In this document: positions 23,268 through 32,136 of the stretch, piece by piece | How positions within the stretch are numbered: the stretch's first letter is position 1 | Layout of the letters: each line of letters starts with the position of its first letter | DNA from: Pseudomonadales bacterium | GTDB lineage: Bacteria > Pseudomonadota > Gammaproteobacteria > Pseudomonadales > UBA5518 | Direction of reading: 5' to 3' | DNA: 64,000 nucleotides | Assembly (NCBI GenBank): GCA_022072145.1 | Contig: JAJVIG010000019.1 | Coordinates: forward strand, 1-64,000 | Translations under genes and position numbers: made by a program | The notes under the pieces: generated by a model | What the model saw: the letters and a program-made list of their open reading frames with translations, nothing else | The model's database searches: none | What the model was told of the DNA's origin: nothing

Positions 23268-25526
23268 ATGCACATACGCAACCGCAAGGGCGCCCTCGCG
23301 CTGTCACTGGCGATCTCGCAACTGCTCGCGGCACAGGCCGTGTTCGCACAGGACGGCGCAGCGCCGGCCATCGAGGAGATGGTGGTTACCGCGCAGAAGC
23401 GCGAGCAGAGCCTGCAGGACGTGCCGATCGCAGTCAGCGCCTTCGGCTCCGACCAGATCGAATCGCGCGGCATCACCAGCATCGAGAACCTGACCGCGCT
23501 GGCGCCGAACATCCAGATCAGCAAGGCGCCGGGCAGCGCCACCGCCTCGCAGATCGCCATCCGCGGCAGCGCGCAACAGAACCCGGCGCTGTACTGGGAT
23601 CCGACCGTCGGCATCTACGTCGACGGCGTCTACATCGGCAAGTCACAGGGATCGATCTTCGACGTGATCGACGTCGAGCGCATCGAGGTACTGCGCGGGC
23701 CGCAGGGCACCCTGTACGGGCGCAACACGCTGGCCGGCGCGCTGTCGTTCATCACCCGCAAGCCGAGCGGCGAGTTCGCCGGTTCGGCGACCTTCGGCCT
23801 CGGCAACTACGACGAGCGCTCGACCAAGGTGTCGGTGGACCTGCCGCGCGTCGGCATCGCGAGCGTATCGTTCGGCCTGCAATCGCTGCAGCGCGACGGC
23901 TGGGTCGACGTCGATGGTCCCTCGCGCGAGGCAGCGAACCGTGACAGCTACGCCGGACGGCTGGCAGTGAACCTCGCGTTCAGCGAGAGCTTCGAGGCCG
24001 ATTACCGCTTCGACCGCACCGACATCGACCAGAAGCCGCCGCTGAACCAGCTCTACCGCAGCAACCTGGATCAATGGGGCATCCCCGGGCTGTTTCCCTC
24101 CCGCGATCGCGAGGACGAGGCGGCGCTCGACCTCGACGCGTACGAGGAATCGCAGGTCGACGGCCACTCGCTGACGCTGACCTGGGAAATCAACGAGCAA
24201 CACACGCTGAAGTCGATCACCGCATACCGCGAGATGAGCTGGGACGACGGTATCGATCTCGACGGCAGCGCGGTGCCGGTCGCGCACACCTTCCGCAACT
24301 CCGACTACGACCAGACCTCGCAGGAACTGCAGCTGGTCGGCGGCGGTGACCGCTGGAACTACGTCGCGGGCATCTATTACTTCGAGGACGACGGCTCCAC
24401 GCTGAACCCGCAGACGTTCTTCTTCGGCACGTTCAACTTCGATTCCCGCTACGCGTTCACCACCGAGTCGCGCGCCGTCTACGGCCAGTTCGACTACCAG
24501 CTGACCGAGGCGCTGACCCTGACGGCCGGGCTTCGCTACACGGAGGAAGAGAAGACCATCGATCGCCTGCTCGGCGTGAACTTCGCGACCGGCACGCCAT
24601 TCATCCCGCTGGTACCGCAGGGAACCGAAGGTTCCGAGGACTTCAGCTCGACGACACCGCTGATCAGCCTGGGTTACCAGCTGAACGACGACCACAGCGT
24701 CTACGCGAAGTACTCGCAGGGCTTCAAGAGCGGCGGTTTCAACGGCGAGTACGGCGTGGTGGGCGATCTCTCGCCCGCGGTGGTCGCGGCGAACGTCGCC
24801 GAGGTGCAGACGCCGTTCAAGCCGGAGGAGATCAAGTCCTACGAAATCGGCTACAAGGGCAGCTTCCTCGACGGTCGTGCGCAGCTGAACGCCGCCGCGT
24901 TCTTCAACGAGGTGGACGACATGCAGCTGTCGATCTTCACCGCGCAGGGCGCTTCCGCCTCGGTGGTGCGCAACGCCGGCCAGGCCGAGACCAAGGGCAT
25001 CGAGCTCGAGGGCGTGCTGGTCCCGGTCGACGGGCTGCGCCTGCAGGCGAGCTACGGCTACCTGGACGCCGAGTACAAGGAGTTCATGGACGGCGGTGTC
25101 GACCAGGCCGACAACCGCGCGATGATCCACGCGCCCGAGCACGTGTTCAACCTGCTGGTCGACGCGCGCATCGCCGAGACGCAGTACGGCACCTGGCGCG
25201 CGATCGCGGACTATGTGCACAAGGCCTCGTGGTATCCGTACCCGTACCAGCTCGCCGCGAGCGGCACGCTGCCGGCGTACGACGCCACGCAGCCGGTGGC
25301 CGGTGACACCAAGGTGGACTCCGTGGGGTTGCTGAACCTTCGCCTGGCACTGACGGAAATCCCGCTCGGCGAGGGCGAGGCCGAGGCGGCGCTGTGGGTT
25401 CGCAACGCCACCGACGAGGAGCACGCGTCGAACTTCATCGACTTCGGGCCCGGCTTCGGCAATCTGACCACTTCTTACTGGCAGGACCCGCGCATGTACG
25501 GCGCGAGCGTCACCTACCGCTGGTAA
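23268..25526 (+). CDS. TonB-dependent outer-membrane receptor
   Basis: A 752-residue receptor with a signal peptide ending at AAQAVFAQD. The plug starts EEMVVTAQKREQSLQDVP and contains IEVLRGPQGTLYGRNTLAGA. The barrel ends in an aromatic residue (VTYRW). Blocks such as SVDLPRVGIASVSFGLQS, HTLKSITAYREMSWDDGIDL and ASYGYLDAEYKEFM are shared almost word for word with the receptor at 14061, so the two are recent-looking paralogues with probably related ligands. A GC-rich hairpin follows the stop. Confidence 0.92.
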   Translation: MHIRNRKGALALSLAISQLLAAQAVFAQDGAAPAIEEMVVTAQKREQSLQDVPIAVSAFGSDQIESRGITSIENLTALAPNIQISKAPGSATASQIAIRGSAQQNPALYWDPTVGIYVDGVYIGKSQGSIFDVIDVERIEVLRGPQGTLYGRNTLAGALSFITRKPSGEFAGSATFGLGNYDERSTKVSVDLPRVGIASVSFGLQSLQRDGWVDVDGPSREAANRDSYAGRLAVNLAFSESFEADYRFDRTDIDQKPPLNQLYRSNLDQWGIPGLFPSRDREDEAALDLDAYEESQVDGHSLTLTWEINEQHTLKSITAYREMSWDDGIDLDGSAVPVAHTFRNSDYDQTSQELQLVGGGDRWNYVAGIYYFEDDGSTLNPQTFFFGTFNFDSRYAFTTESRAVYGQFDYQLTEALTLTAGLRYTEEEKTIDRLLGVNFATGTPFIPLVPQGTEGSEDFSSTTPLISLGYQLNDDHSVYAKYSQGFKSGGFNGEYGVVGDLSPAVVAANVAEVQTPFKPEEIKSYEIGYKGSFLDGRAQLNAAAFFNEVDDMQLSIFTAQGASASVVRNAGQAETKGIELEGVLVPVDGLRLQASYGYLDAEYKEFMDGGVDQADNRAMIHAPEHVFNLLVDARIAETQYGTWRAIADYVHKASWYPYPYQLAASGTLPAYDATQPVAGDTKVDSVGLLNLRLALTEIPLGEGEAEAALWVRNATDEEHASNFIDFGPGFGNLTTSYWQDPRMYGASVTYRW

Positions 25527-25535
25527 GCCCTTCCC

Positions 25536-25575
25536 GCCACGGCCGGCCCGGCGCCGGCCGTGGCGCCTCCTCCTT
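25536..25575 (+). terminator. GC-rich hairpin, probable terminator
   Basis: Perfect 12-bp arms (GCCACGGCCGGC and its complement, 25536-25547 and 25553-25564) with a 5-base loop, followed by a mixed C/T tract with TTTT. It lies ten bases after the receptor stop. The T-tract is imperfect, so termination strength is uncertain. Confidence 0.7.
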
Positions 25576-25696
25576 TTCCTCCACGCAACTCATGGTCTGA
25601 TACCGGAGCACACGGGCGTGCCAGCGCACGCTGGATCGACACGCCACTCGGGGCTGGTGTACGTTTCCGTACCGAAGCGGTGACGGGAGAAGCACG

Positions 25697-26842
25697 ATGC
25701 GATCCGATGCTTTGCTTGCGATGCTGCTCGCGGGCTGCCTGGCCACGGCGCAGGGGCTGGCCGGAACGCCGGCGGATGCCGAGCGGCTGCGCCCGGAGTG
25801 GCAGGCGCTCGACGCCGACGGCGACGGCACGGTGAGCCTGGCCGAGATCCCCGCACAGGGGCGTGCCGTCTATGCGCGCAACGATCTCGACGGTGACGGC
25901 GCGCTGTCGCTGGCCGAATACGTGGACTTCAACGACGACCCGGGCGGCTCCGGGCGCACCCCGCTGCCGGCCAACGTGCGCCTGATCGCGGACCTGCCGT
26001 ACGCGGGAACCGACGATCCCCGCCAGCGCCTCGACGTGTACCTGCCGGCGGAGCCGGCGCTCGCTGGCCCGCTGCCGGTGATCGCGTACCTGCACGGCGG
26101 CGCCTGGCGGCTGGGCAGCCGCGTGATGGCGCGTGCCCAGGTGCTGGAGCACGTGGCCAGCGGACGCTATGCCGCGGTGTCGATCGGCTACCGCCTGAGC
26201 TGGCAGGCGAGTTGGCCGGCGCAGATCCACGACGCGAAGGCCGGCGTGCGCTGGATCCGCGCGCACGCCGCCGAGTACGGATTCGATCCGGCGCGCATCT
26301 GCGCGATGGGCTCATCCGCGGGTGGCCACCTGGCCGCCGTGCTGGGCACCACCAACGGCGTGCGCTCGGCCGAGGGCACGCTGGGCGCGCACCTCGACCA
26401 GCCAAGCGATGTGCAGTGCGCGGTCGACTTCTTCGGACCCACGGACCTCACGAGCTTCGAGCACCGGCAGACCGACACCACCAGGCGCGCACTGGTCGAA
26501 CTGCTCGGCGGACGCCCGGAGACACTTTCCGAGCGGGCGCGCGAAGCCTCGCCGCTGTATCAGGTCGACGCGCGGGATCCACCGTTCCTGATCGTCCACG
26601 GCACGCGCGATCCGCTGGTTCCCTACGCGGCATCGGTGGCGCTCGCGGCCGCGTTGCGCGAGGCCGGCGTTCCGGTGCTGTTCCAGAGCGTCGAGGGCGG
26701 CGGCCACGGCGATTTCCCCAGCGCGGAGGTCGACCGCCGGGTGCGTGCGTTCCTCGAACGCACGTTCCACGATCCCGGCGTCGACGTGTCCGTCGAACCG
26801 ATCGTGGTCACTGCGTCGCACTCCACCGGGGGGGCGGATTGA
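25697..26842 (+). CDS. exported alpha/beta-hydrolase with EF-hand pair
   Basis: A 381-residue exported protein. A signal peptide (about 1-22) is followed by two EF-hand loops at 39-50 (DADGDGTVSLAE) and 63-74 (DLDGDGALSLAE), each with calcium ligands intact. A carboxylesterase/lipase-type alpha/beta-hydrolase domain follows. The oxyanion motif is YLHGGAWRLG, the nucleophile is in GSSAGGH (S207), and the acid and base are in GTRDPLVP (D305) and GGGHGDF (H337). The fusion suggests a calcium-sensing or calcium-stabilised periplasmic or secreted esterase. A Cys at position 14 does not form a convincing lipobox. It is followed by a separate small exported protein. Confidence 0.85.
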   Translation: MRSDALLAMLLAGCLATAQGLAGTPADAERLRPEWQALDADGDGTVSLAEIPAQGRAVYARNDLDGDGALSLAEYVDFNDDPGGSGRTPLPANVRLIADLPYAGTDDPRQRLDVYLPAEPALAGPLPVIAYLHGGAWRLGSRVMARAQVLEHVASGRYAAVSIGYRLSWQASWPAQIHDAKAGVRWIRAHAAEYGFDPARICAMGSSAGGHLAAVLGTTNGVRSAEGTLGAHLDQPSDVQCAVDFFGPTDLTSFEHRQTDTTRRALVELLGGRPETLSERAREASPLYQVDARDPPFLIVHGTRDPLVPYAASVALAAALREAGVPVLFQSVEGGGHGDFPSAEVDRRVRAFLERTFHDPGVDVSVEPIVVTASHSTGGAD

Positions 26843-26896
26843 AAACGCCACACGGCGGCTGCTAGCGTGCGGCGCGACCCACTGCCGAGATCCAGC

Positions 26897-27370
26897 ATGA
26901 CCACACGTGTTGCCGCCGCCCTGCTTGCATCGATCCTTGCCAGCCTCGTGCAGGCACAACCCCCCGACGCGAGCCATCCCGGGCACGCACACGACGCGCA
27001 CACGCCCCCTGCGGTCGCGCCGGCACCGGCAGACAGCACGACGCGCTTCGCGGCGGACGATGCCCTGCGGACCGGCATGGCGGGCATCCGCAGTGCGGTG
27101 GCGGTGCTGGCGCACCACGAGGCCGGACACCTCGGCGCGCAGCAGGTGCGCGAACAGGCCGGCGCAATCGAAAGGCAGGTCGATTACCTGATCGCCAACT
27201 GCAAACTCGAGCCACAGGCCGACGCCACGCTGCACGGGATCATCTCGCACCTGCTCGGCGCGACCAGGGCGTTGCACGACGATCCCGCCGACCCGACACC
27301 GGTCGCCGCACTGCGCGCGGCGCTCACCGAGTACAGCGAGCGTTTCGACGAATCCTCGACGACCGACTGA
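26897..27370 (+). CDS. small exported His-rich protein next to qNOR
   Basis: A 157-residue protein with a signal peptide (MTTRVAAALLASILASLVQA). A His/Pro-rich linker (HPGHAHDAHTPP) follows, then a mostly helical domain with conserved-looking His in VLAHHEAGHLG and GIISHLLGATRALH. It resembles the DnrO-annotated proteins found near nitric oxide reductase genes, but I hold that name loosely. It ends four bases before the qNOR start, so the two are cotranscribed. A periplasmic role in metal, haem or NO handling is inference. Confidence 0.65.
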   Translation: MTTRVAAALLASILASLVQAQPPDASHPGHAHDAHTPPAVAPAPADSTTRFAADDALRTGMAGIRSAVAVLAHHEAGHLGAQQVREQAGAIERQVDYLIANCKLEPQADATLHGIISHLLGATRALHDDPADPTPVAALRAALTEYSERFDESSTTD

Positions 27371-27374
27371 ACGC

Positions 27375-29723
27375 ATGGTTCGCAACGCCCGCGTCCGGGA
27401 TCCGGCGCCCACGCTGGAAGCCGGGGCGTTGTGGGAGCGTTTCGTGATGCACCGCGCGCGCTGGTGGCTGCCGTTGGCGCTGGTGCTCGCGGCCGGCGTG
27501 GCGAGCATGCTGTACGTGGGCGTCGGAACCTACCGCGGCGCACCGCCGATCCCCGATTTCGTGACCGCCGACGGCACCGTCGTGCTGTCACGCGAGGAAA
27601 TCCTGCGCGGGCAGGTGTTGTTCCAGCGCCATGCGCTGATGGACTACGGCAGCCTGTTCGGCGACGGCGCCGCGCGCGGCACCGATTTCACGGCCGATGC
27701 GCTGCACGAGGTCGCGCGCGCCGCGCTCGCCTACCACGCGGGTGACGCACCGGCGGGAAGCGAGCGCCACGACGCGGCGCTGGCGCGCATGCAACGCGAA
27801 TTGCGCAGCAACGGCTGGGACGCGAGCAGCGGCCGCGCACTGATCGGCGACGCGCAGGCGCACGCACGCGAGGTGCTCGCCACGCACTACGCCGGGATGT
27901 TCGCCGGCCGCGGACCGCAGGCCTTCCACCCGGCCGGCTACATCGACGACACCGCCGAACTGCGCGCGCTGTCCGGATTCTTTTTCTGGGGCGCGTGGGT
28001 GTGCGCCGCCGAACGCCCCGGCAAGGGGTACAGCTATACGCACAACTGGCCCTACGACGAACTCGCCGGCAACCGCCCCGGTGCGCCGGTGCTGTACTGG
28101 AGCGTGATCGCGGTGCTCGGTTTGTTGCTCGGACTGGGGCTGGTGCTGTACCTGTACGGCCGCTACGGCCACGCCAGCGGCTGGGGCAGCGGCCCGCAAC
28201 GCGGCGCACCGTTCGCCATTGCCCCGCAAGCGTGGCGACCCACACGGCTTGCGCGGCTCGCGTATCGCTTCTTCGCGGTCGCCATGCTGCTGTTCGTGCT
28301 GCAGATCGTCGCCGGCATCCTGACCGTGCACGATTTTCTCGGCATCACGCGCATATTCGGCATCGAGACCGCACACGTGCTCCCGGTCACGGTGACGCGC
28401 GGCTGGCATCTGCAACTCGCGCTGCTGTGGATCACGGCCTGCTGGATCGGCGCCACGCTGTTCCTGCTGTCGATGATGCACCGCGAGGAATTGCCGGCAC
28501 AGCACGGCATGGCACGCGCGCTGCTGTGGCTGCTGGTCATGCTGGTCGCCGGCACGCTGGCCGGGGTGTGGCTGGGCCCGCACGGGCTGCTCGGCGACTG
28601 GTGGAACCTGCTCGGCAACCAGGGCTGGGAGTTCGTCGAGATGGGCAAGCTGTGGCAGGCGCTGCTGCTGGTGGTGTTCGCGCTGTGGGCGGGACTGGTG
28701 GGCCAGACGGTGCTGCGCGTGCGCCGCGAGGGCGACGCCTGGATCCTGCCGAAGTGGCTGTTCTACGCGGTGGCCTCGATCGCGCTGCTGTTCCTGTCGG
28801 CCTTCGTCGCCAGGCCAACGACGAACTTCGTGATCGCGGACTTCTGGCGCTGGGCCGTGATCCACATGTGGGCGGAGGCCTTCTTCGAGGTGTTCACCAC
28901 CGTGCTGCTCGCGTACGTGATGTACCTGACCGGGCACATCAGCCACGCCGGCGCCTCGCGGATCGTGTACCTGGCAACGCTGCTGTTCCTGGGCTCGGGG
29001 CTGCTCGGCATCTCGCACAACTTCTACTGGAACGCCAAACCGGTGGCCACGCTCGCCATCGGCAGCGTGTTCTCGACGCTGCAGGTCGTTCCCCTGCTGC
29101 TGCTGGCGCTAGAGGCGTGGTCCTTCCGCTCCGGCCAGCGCCGCAGCACCACACAACCGGCCGCGACCGCGCACGGCGAGGCGTTCCTGTTCCTGCTCGG
29201 CGTCAACTTCTGGAACTTCCTCGGCGCCGGCGTGTTCGGCTTCATCATCAACCTGCCGATCGTGAACTACTACGAACACGGCACCTATCTCACGGTCAAC
29301 CACGGGCATGCGGCCCTGATGGGCGTCTACGGCAACCTGGCGCTCGCGGCCACCGTGTTCTGCGCGCGCTACCTGCTGCGCGACGAGGACTGGCCGTCCG
29401 CGCTGCTGCGCCGCGCGTTCTGGTCGATCAACATCGGGCTGGCGCTGATGGTGGCGCTCGACCTGTTCCCGGTCGGCATCGACCAGCTGCGCACCGTGTT
29501 CGAGGACGGTTACGCGGCGGCGCGTTCGCAGGCCTACGTGCAGGGCACGCTGTTCCAGACGCTGACGTGGGCGCGCATCGTCGGCGGCGCGCTGTTCGTG
29601 CTGGGCGGCGTACTGCCGTTCGCGTGGTTCGTGATCAGCCGCGCACCGCGGCTGGAGCCGGTGATGCTGCCAGCCGACCGCTCCGGGTCGACCGCGGCGC
29701 TCGCGGCCGAAGCCGGACCCTGA
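27375..29723 (+). CDS. norZ: quinol-dependent nitric oxide reductase (qNOR)
   Basis: A 782-residue single-subunit NO reductase with about 14 membrane helices. It reduces NO to N2O with electrons from quinol. The N-terminal extension after the first helix carries REEILRGQVLFQRHALMDYG, the hallmark that separates qNOR from cytochrome-c-dependent NorB. Haem-copper-oxidase-like His and Glu blocks follow: HVLPVTVTRGWHLQLALLW, HMWAEAFFEVFTTVLLA and VNHGHAALMGVYGNLAL. No norC is present, as expected. Position next to a small exported protein, without other denitrification genes, suggests NO detoxification rather than full denitrification. Confidence 0.94.
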   Translation: MVRNARVRDPAPTLEAGALWERFVMHRARWWLPLALVLAAGVASMLYVGVGTYRGAPPIPDFVTADGTVVLSREEILRGQVLFQRHALMDYGSLFGDGAARGTDFTADALHEVARAALAYHAGDAPAGSERHDAALARMQRELRSNGWDASSGRALIGDAQAHAREVLATHYAGMFAGRGPQAFHPAGYIDDTAELRALSGFFFWGAWVCAAERPGKGYSYTHNWPYDELAGNRPGAPVLYWSVIAVLGLLLGLGLVLYLYGRYGHASGWGSGPQRGAPFAIAPQAWRPTRLARLAYRFFAVAMLLFVLQIVAGILTVHDFLGITRIFGIETAHVLPVTVTRGWHLQLALLWITACWIGATLFLLSMMHREELPAQHGMARALLWLLVMLVAGTLAGVWLGPHGLLGDWWNLLGNQGWEFVEMGKLWQALLLVVFALWAGLVGQTVLRVRREGDAWILPKWLFYAVASIALLFLSAFVARPTTNFVIADFWRWAVIHMWAEAFFEVFTTVLLAYVMYLTGHISHAGASRIVYLATLLFLGSGLLGISHNFYWNAKPVATLAIGSVFSTLQVVPLLLLALEAWSFRSGQRRSTTQPAATAHGEAFLFLLGVNFWNFLGAGVFGFIINLPIVNYYEHGTYLTVNHGHAALMGVYGNLALAATVFCARYLLRDEDWPSALLRRAFWSINIGLALMVALDLFPVGIDQLRTVFEDGYAAARSQAYVQGTLFQTLTWARIVGGALFVLGGVLPFAWFVISRAPRLEPVMLPADRSGSTAALAAEAGP

Positions 29724-29825
29724 CAGCTTCGCAGGGCGACCCGATGCGCCATGACACGATCGAAGACGGACACGATTCCCTTCTGGATCGTCACCGCAGC
29801 CGACACGGGAAACCGTGATCGCCTG

Positions 29826-30251
29826 CTATGACCTGCCTTTTTCGGTTTTCGTGCGCTCATCAGCCTCCTTCATGATCTCCTCCGGAGACTTGGCGTCGAT
29901 GGCACACTTCTGCTGCACCGAATTCGATCGCAGCGACTCGAACTCGCCCTTGAGTTGTGCGTACTCGGAGGCCTCTGGCCCGTCACCACCTTCCAGGAAG
30001 AACAGACTCGGCCAGAAGAGCACAAGTCCGACGCCCATTTGCCAATTGTCCGCGCTGCGCTCAGCCTTCAACCTTTGATAGAGCTTGTTTGTCCGCTGGC
30101 CAACGTAGTCCATTTCAGTAGCCAGTTGATCGCAGTCGTAATTCTTGTATTTCAGTGGCGATACATATGCCGCATCGATCTTGTCCGGATTGGAAGCGCA
30201 CGCCGCCAACATGAATGCGCAGGCAATCATTGTTCCCTGTTTTTTTGTCAT
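29826..30251 (-). CDS. small lipoprotein, unknown function
   Basis: A 141-residue protein with a clear lipobox (AFMLAACASNP, Cys near 17). After it comes a Cys-bearing helix (NYDCDQLATEMDYVGQRTNK), one hydrophobic stretch (VGLVLFWPSLFFL) and a charged helical tail with a second Cys. The layout is common in short lipoproteins of gammaproteobacteria, but I cannot name a function. The ATG at 30251 follows AGGAG. Codon choice is visibly richer in A and T than in the neighbours (for example AAA runs at the start), which hints at separate ancestry. Confidence 0.75.
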   Translation of the reverse strand: MTKKQGTMIACAFMLAACASNPDKIDAAYVSPLKYKNYDCDQLATEMDYVGQRTNKLYQRLKAERSADNWQMGVGLVLFWPSLFFLEGGDGPEASEYAQLKGEFESLRSNSVQQKCAIDAKSPEEIMKEADERTKTEKGRS

Positions 30252-30555
30252 CACCGCTCCTTGGGTTCCACTCAATCCATATAACCGCGAGCGGAGCGTA
30301 TCCCAGCCCCTCGCCGCGCGTCATGATCCATATGGATCACAGAAGCGCATTTAATTCGAACACGCCGGAATACTTCCCCTGGATCCGGTGAGAATCGAGA
30401 CGCCGAGCCATTCCCGCGTGGCGTCCGCGGCGAGATAGCCCATCGCCTCCCGGCAACGGGGGGGCGGATTGACACGGGGGAAAGCGAAACCGCGCGTGGT
30501 GGTGTCGGCCAGCGCGCTAGCGCAGCGCCTGAGTGAGCAGCGCTGCTGGCGCCGC
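30252..30555. other. 304-base gap, no supported gene
   Basis: Between the lipoprotein start and the stop of the FAD oxidoreductase. It holds the lipoprotein ribosome-binding site, an AT-richer patch, a perfect 16-base palindrome at 30324-30339 and a G-run near 30460. Reading frames here are short or are out-of-frame continuations of neighbours. I see no convincing gene or terminator. Confidence 0.5.
30324..30339. promoter_or_regulatory. perfect 16-base palindrome, operator candidate
   Basis: TGATCCATATGGATCA reads the same on both strands. It lies 73 bases upstream of the lipoprotein start, a place suited to an operator for a dimeric regulator. No matching regulator can be named. Confidence 0.35.
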
Positions 30556-32136
30556 TCAGCGCCGCTCCCGGGCCGGGCGTCCCCTGAACGTGGTACGGAT
30601 CGGCGCGCCGAGGTACTCGCCGGCCGCGGCGGCGGCCAGGAAGCCGGGGCCGCCGAGCACCATGCCGCCCGGATAGGTCGAGGCGCCGCCGACGAACAAC
30701 CCCTCGATCGGCGTTTCGCCGCAGGAACACTGGTCGTTCGGCCGCAGATAGCCGAGTTGCAGCGAGGTGTAGGCGCCGTGCTTGTAAGAGCCGCGGTGCA
30801 TGGTCGCCAGCCGCTGCTCGATGTCGAGCGGCGTGGTCTCGCGCCGCAGCACCACGCCGGCGCGATCGACGTCCGCGTAGCGCTCCAGCGTGCCCAGGCA
30901 GGCGTCGCCGTGCGCGGCGGCACGCGTGCGCCAGTCGGGGGCGTAGCGCGCCAGCGTCTCGATGCGCGCCAGCGCATGGCCCGCGGGCGCCATCGTGGCG
31001 TCGAAGCGGCTCACCGGCGTCAGGTGCAGCCATTCGGCGCCGCTCGCCTGGCCGCGATCGAGCGCATCGAGGTGCTCGAACAGCTGCACGTCGTCGTCGA
31101 TCCCGGCGAACACGATCATCGCCTCGTCGACGCGTGGATCGCGCGTGCGGAAGCGGATCCCGGGCGCGCTCGCGAACCCCAGGTGCAGCCCGAACAGCGA
31201 ACGCGTCTCCCACTCCCAGCCCGCCACCGCCTGCGCCAGCGTGGGCGGCAAGGTATCCGCCCCCAGCAGGTGCAGGAAGGTCTGCTGCGGATTGAGCGTG
31301 GAGACCACCGCGGCGGCGTCGAACTCCTCGCCGCCGGCCAGGCGCACGCCCGCCACCCGGCCGTCGCGCAGCACGATCGCGCTCGCCTCGCTGGCGTCGC
31401 GCACCACGCCGCCGGCGGCGACGAAGCCGCGCAGCAGCGCCGACGACACCCGGTGCGAGCCTCCCTTGACGAAGGCCGCATCGAGCATGCGCGTGAGGTA
31501 GATCGGGCACAGGAAGCCCACCGGTTCGTCGAGGTCGACGCCCCACATCGCGGCGAAGGAGAGCAGCGCGAGCCGCACGCGCGGGTGCTCGAAGCCGTAG
31601 CCGTCGATCACCTCGAGGATCGATTGTTCGGCGATCTCCGCGAGCCGGCGCCCGCTCGCGGTGGCGCCGAACTCGGCGAGCTGGTCGAGTGCCGGCAGCG
31701 GCGGCTCCCAGGTCATCGGCAGCAGGTACTCCTCCATGATCGGGACGAATTCCTCCCACATGTGCAGATAGCGCCGCGCGTCGGCCTCGCTGAACGCCGC
31801 GATCGACTGCGCGCATTCGGCCGGATCGCGCGTGAACACCAGCGAGGCGCCATCGGCGAAGGGAAACGCCGCGACCACCGGCGGGCGCAGGTAGCGCACG
31901 CCGCGCTGGTGCAGCCCGAGGTCGGCGTGCGCGGGCATCCGTTCGGCCATCAGGTGATAGACGGCGTGCAGGTTCAGGCGGAAGCCGAAGTACTCGTCGG
32001 TGTTCAACCCGCCACCGGTCTCGTGCCGGCGCTCGAGCAGCAGCACGCGTTGGCCCGCCTGCGCCAGGTAGCCGGCGGCGACCAGTCCGTTCGGACCGGC
32101 CCCGATCACGATCGCATCGAAGTCGGTTGCGCTCAT
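30556..32136 (-). CDS. phytoene-desaturase-like FAD oxidoreductase
   Basis: A 526-residue flavoprotein of the CrtI/amine-oxidase superfamily. The FAD site VIGAGPNGLVAAGYLAQAG is followed by an ERR acidic end of strand 2 (LLLERRHETGG). The C-terminal FAD block reads GLFVGGASTYPGGMVLGGPG. It is not a carotenoid enzyme by context: no crtB or crtE is near. Its start overlaps the stop of the upstream paralogue-like gene as ATGA, so translation is coupled. The pair may work as a heterodimer or on successive steps. The substrate is unknown. Confidence 0.85.
   Translation of the reverse strand: MSATDFDAIVIGAGPNGLVAAGYLAQAGQRVLLLERRHETGGGLNTDEYFGFRLNLHAVYHLMAERMPAHADLGLHQRGVRYLRPPVVAAFPFADGASLVFTRDPAECAQSIAAFSEADARRYLHMWEEFVPIMEEYLLPMTWEPPLPALDQLAEFGATASGRRLAEIAEQSILEVIDGYGFEHPRVRLALLSFAAMWGVDLDEPVGFLCPIYLTRMLDAAFVKGGSHRVSSALLRGFVAAGGVVRDASEASAIVLRDGRVAGVRLAGGEEFDAAAVVSTLNPQQTFLHLLGADTLPPTLAQAVAGWEWETRSLFGLHLGFASAPGIRFRTRDPRVDEAMIVFAGIDDDVQLFEHLDALDRGQASGAEWLHLTPVSRFDATMAPAGHALARIETLARYAPDWRTRAAAHGDACLGTLERYADVDRAGVVLRRETTPLDIEQRLATMHRGSYKHGAYTSLQLGYLRPNDQCSCGETPIEGLFVGGASTYPGGMVLGGPGFLAAAAAGEYLGAPIRTTFRGRPARERR

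Noticed and set aside
29743-29817. A 24-codon ORF after qNOR
   Set aside because: It has no clear ribosome-binding site and no recognisable motif, and a second short frame overlaps it. It is probably untranslated spacer.
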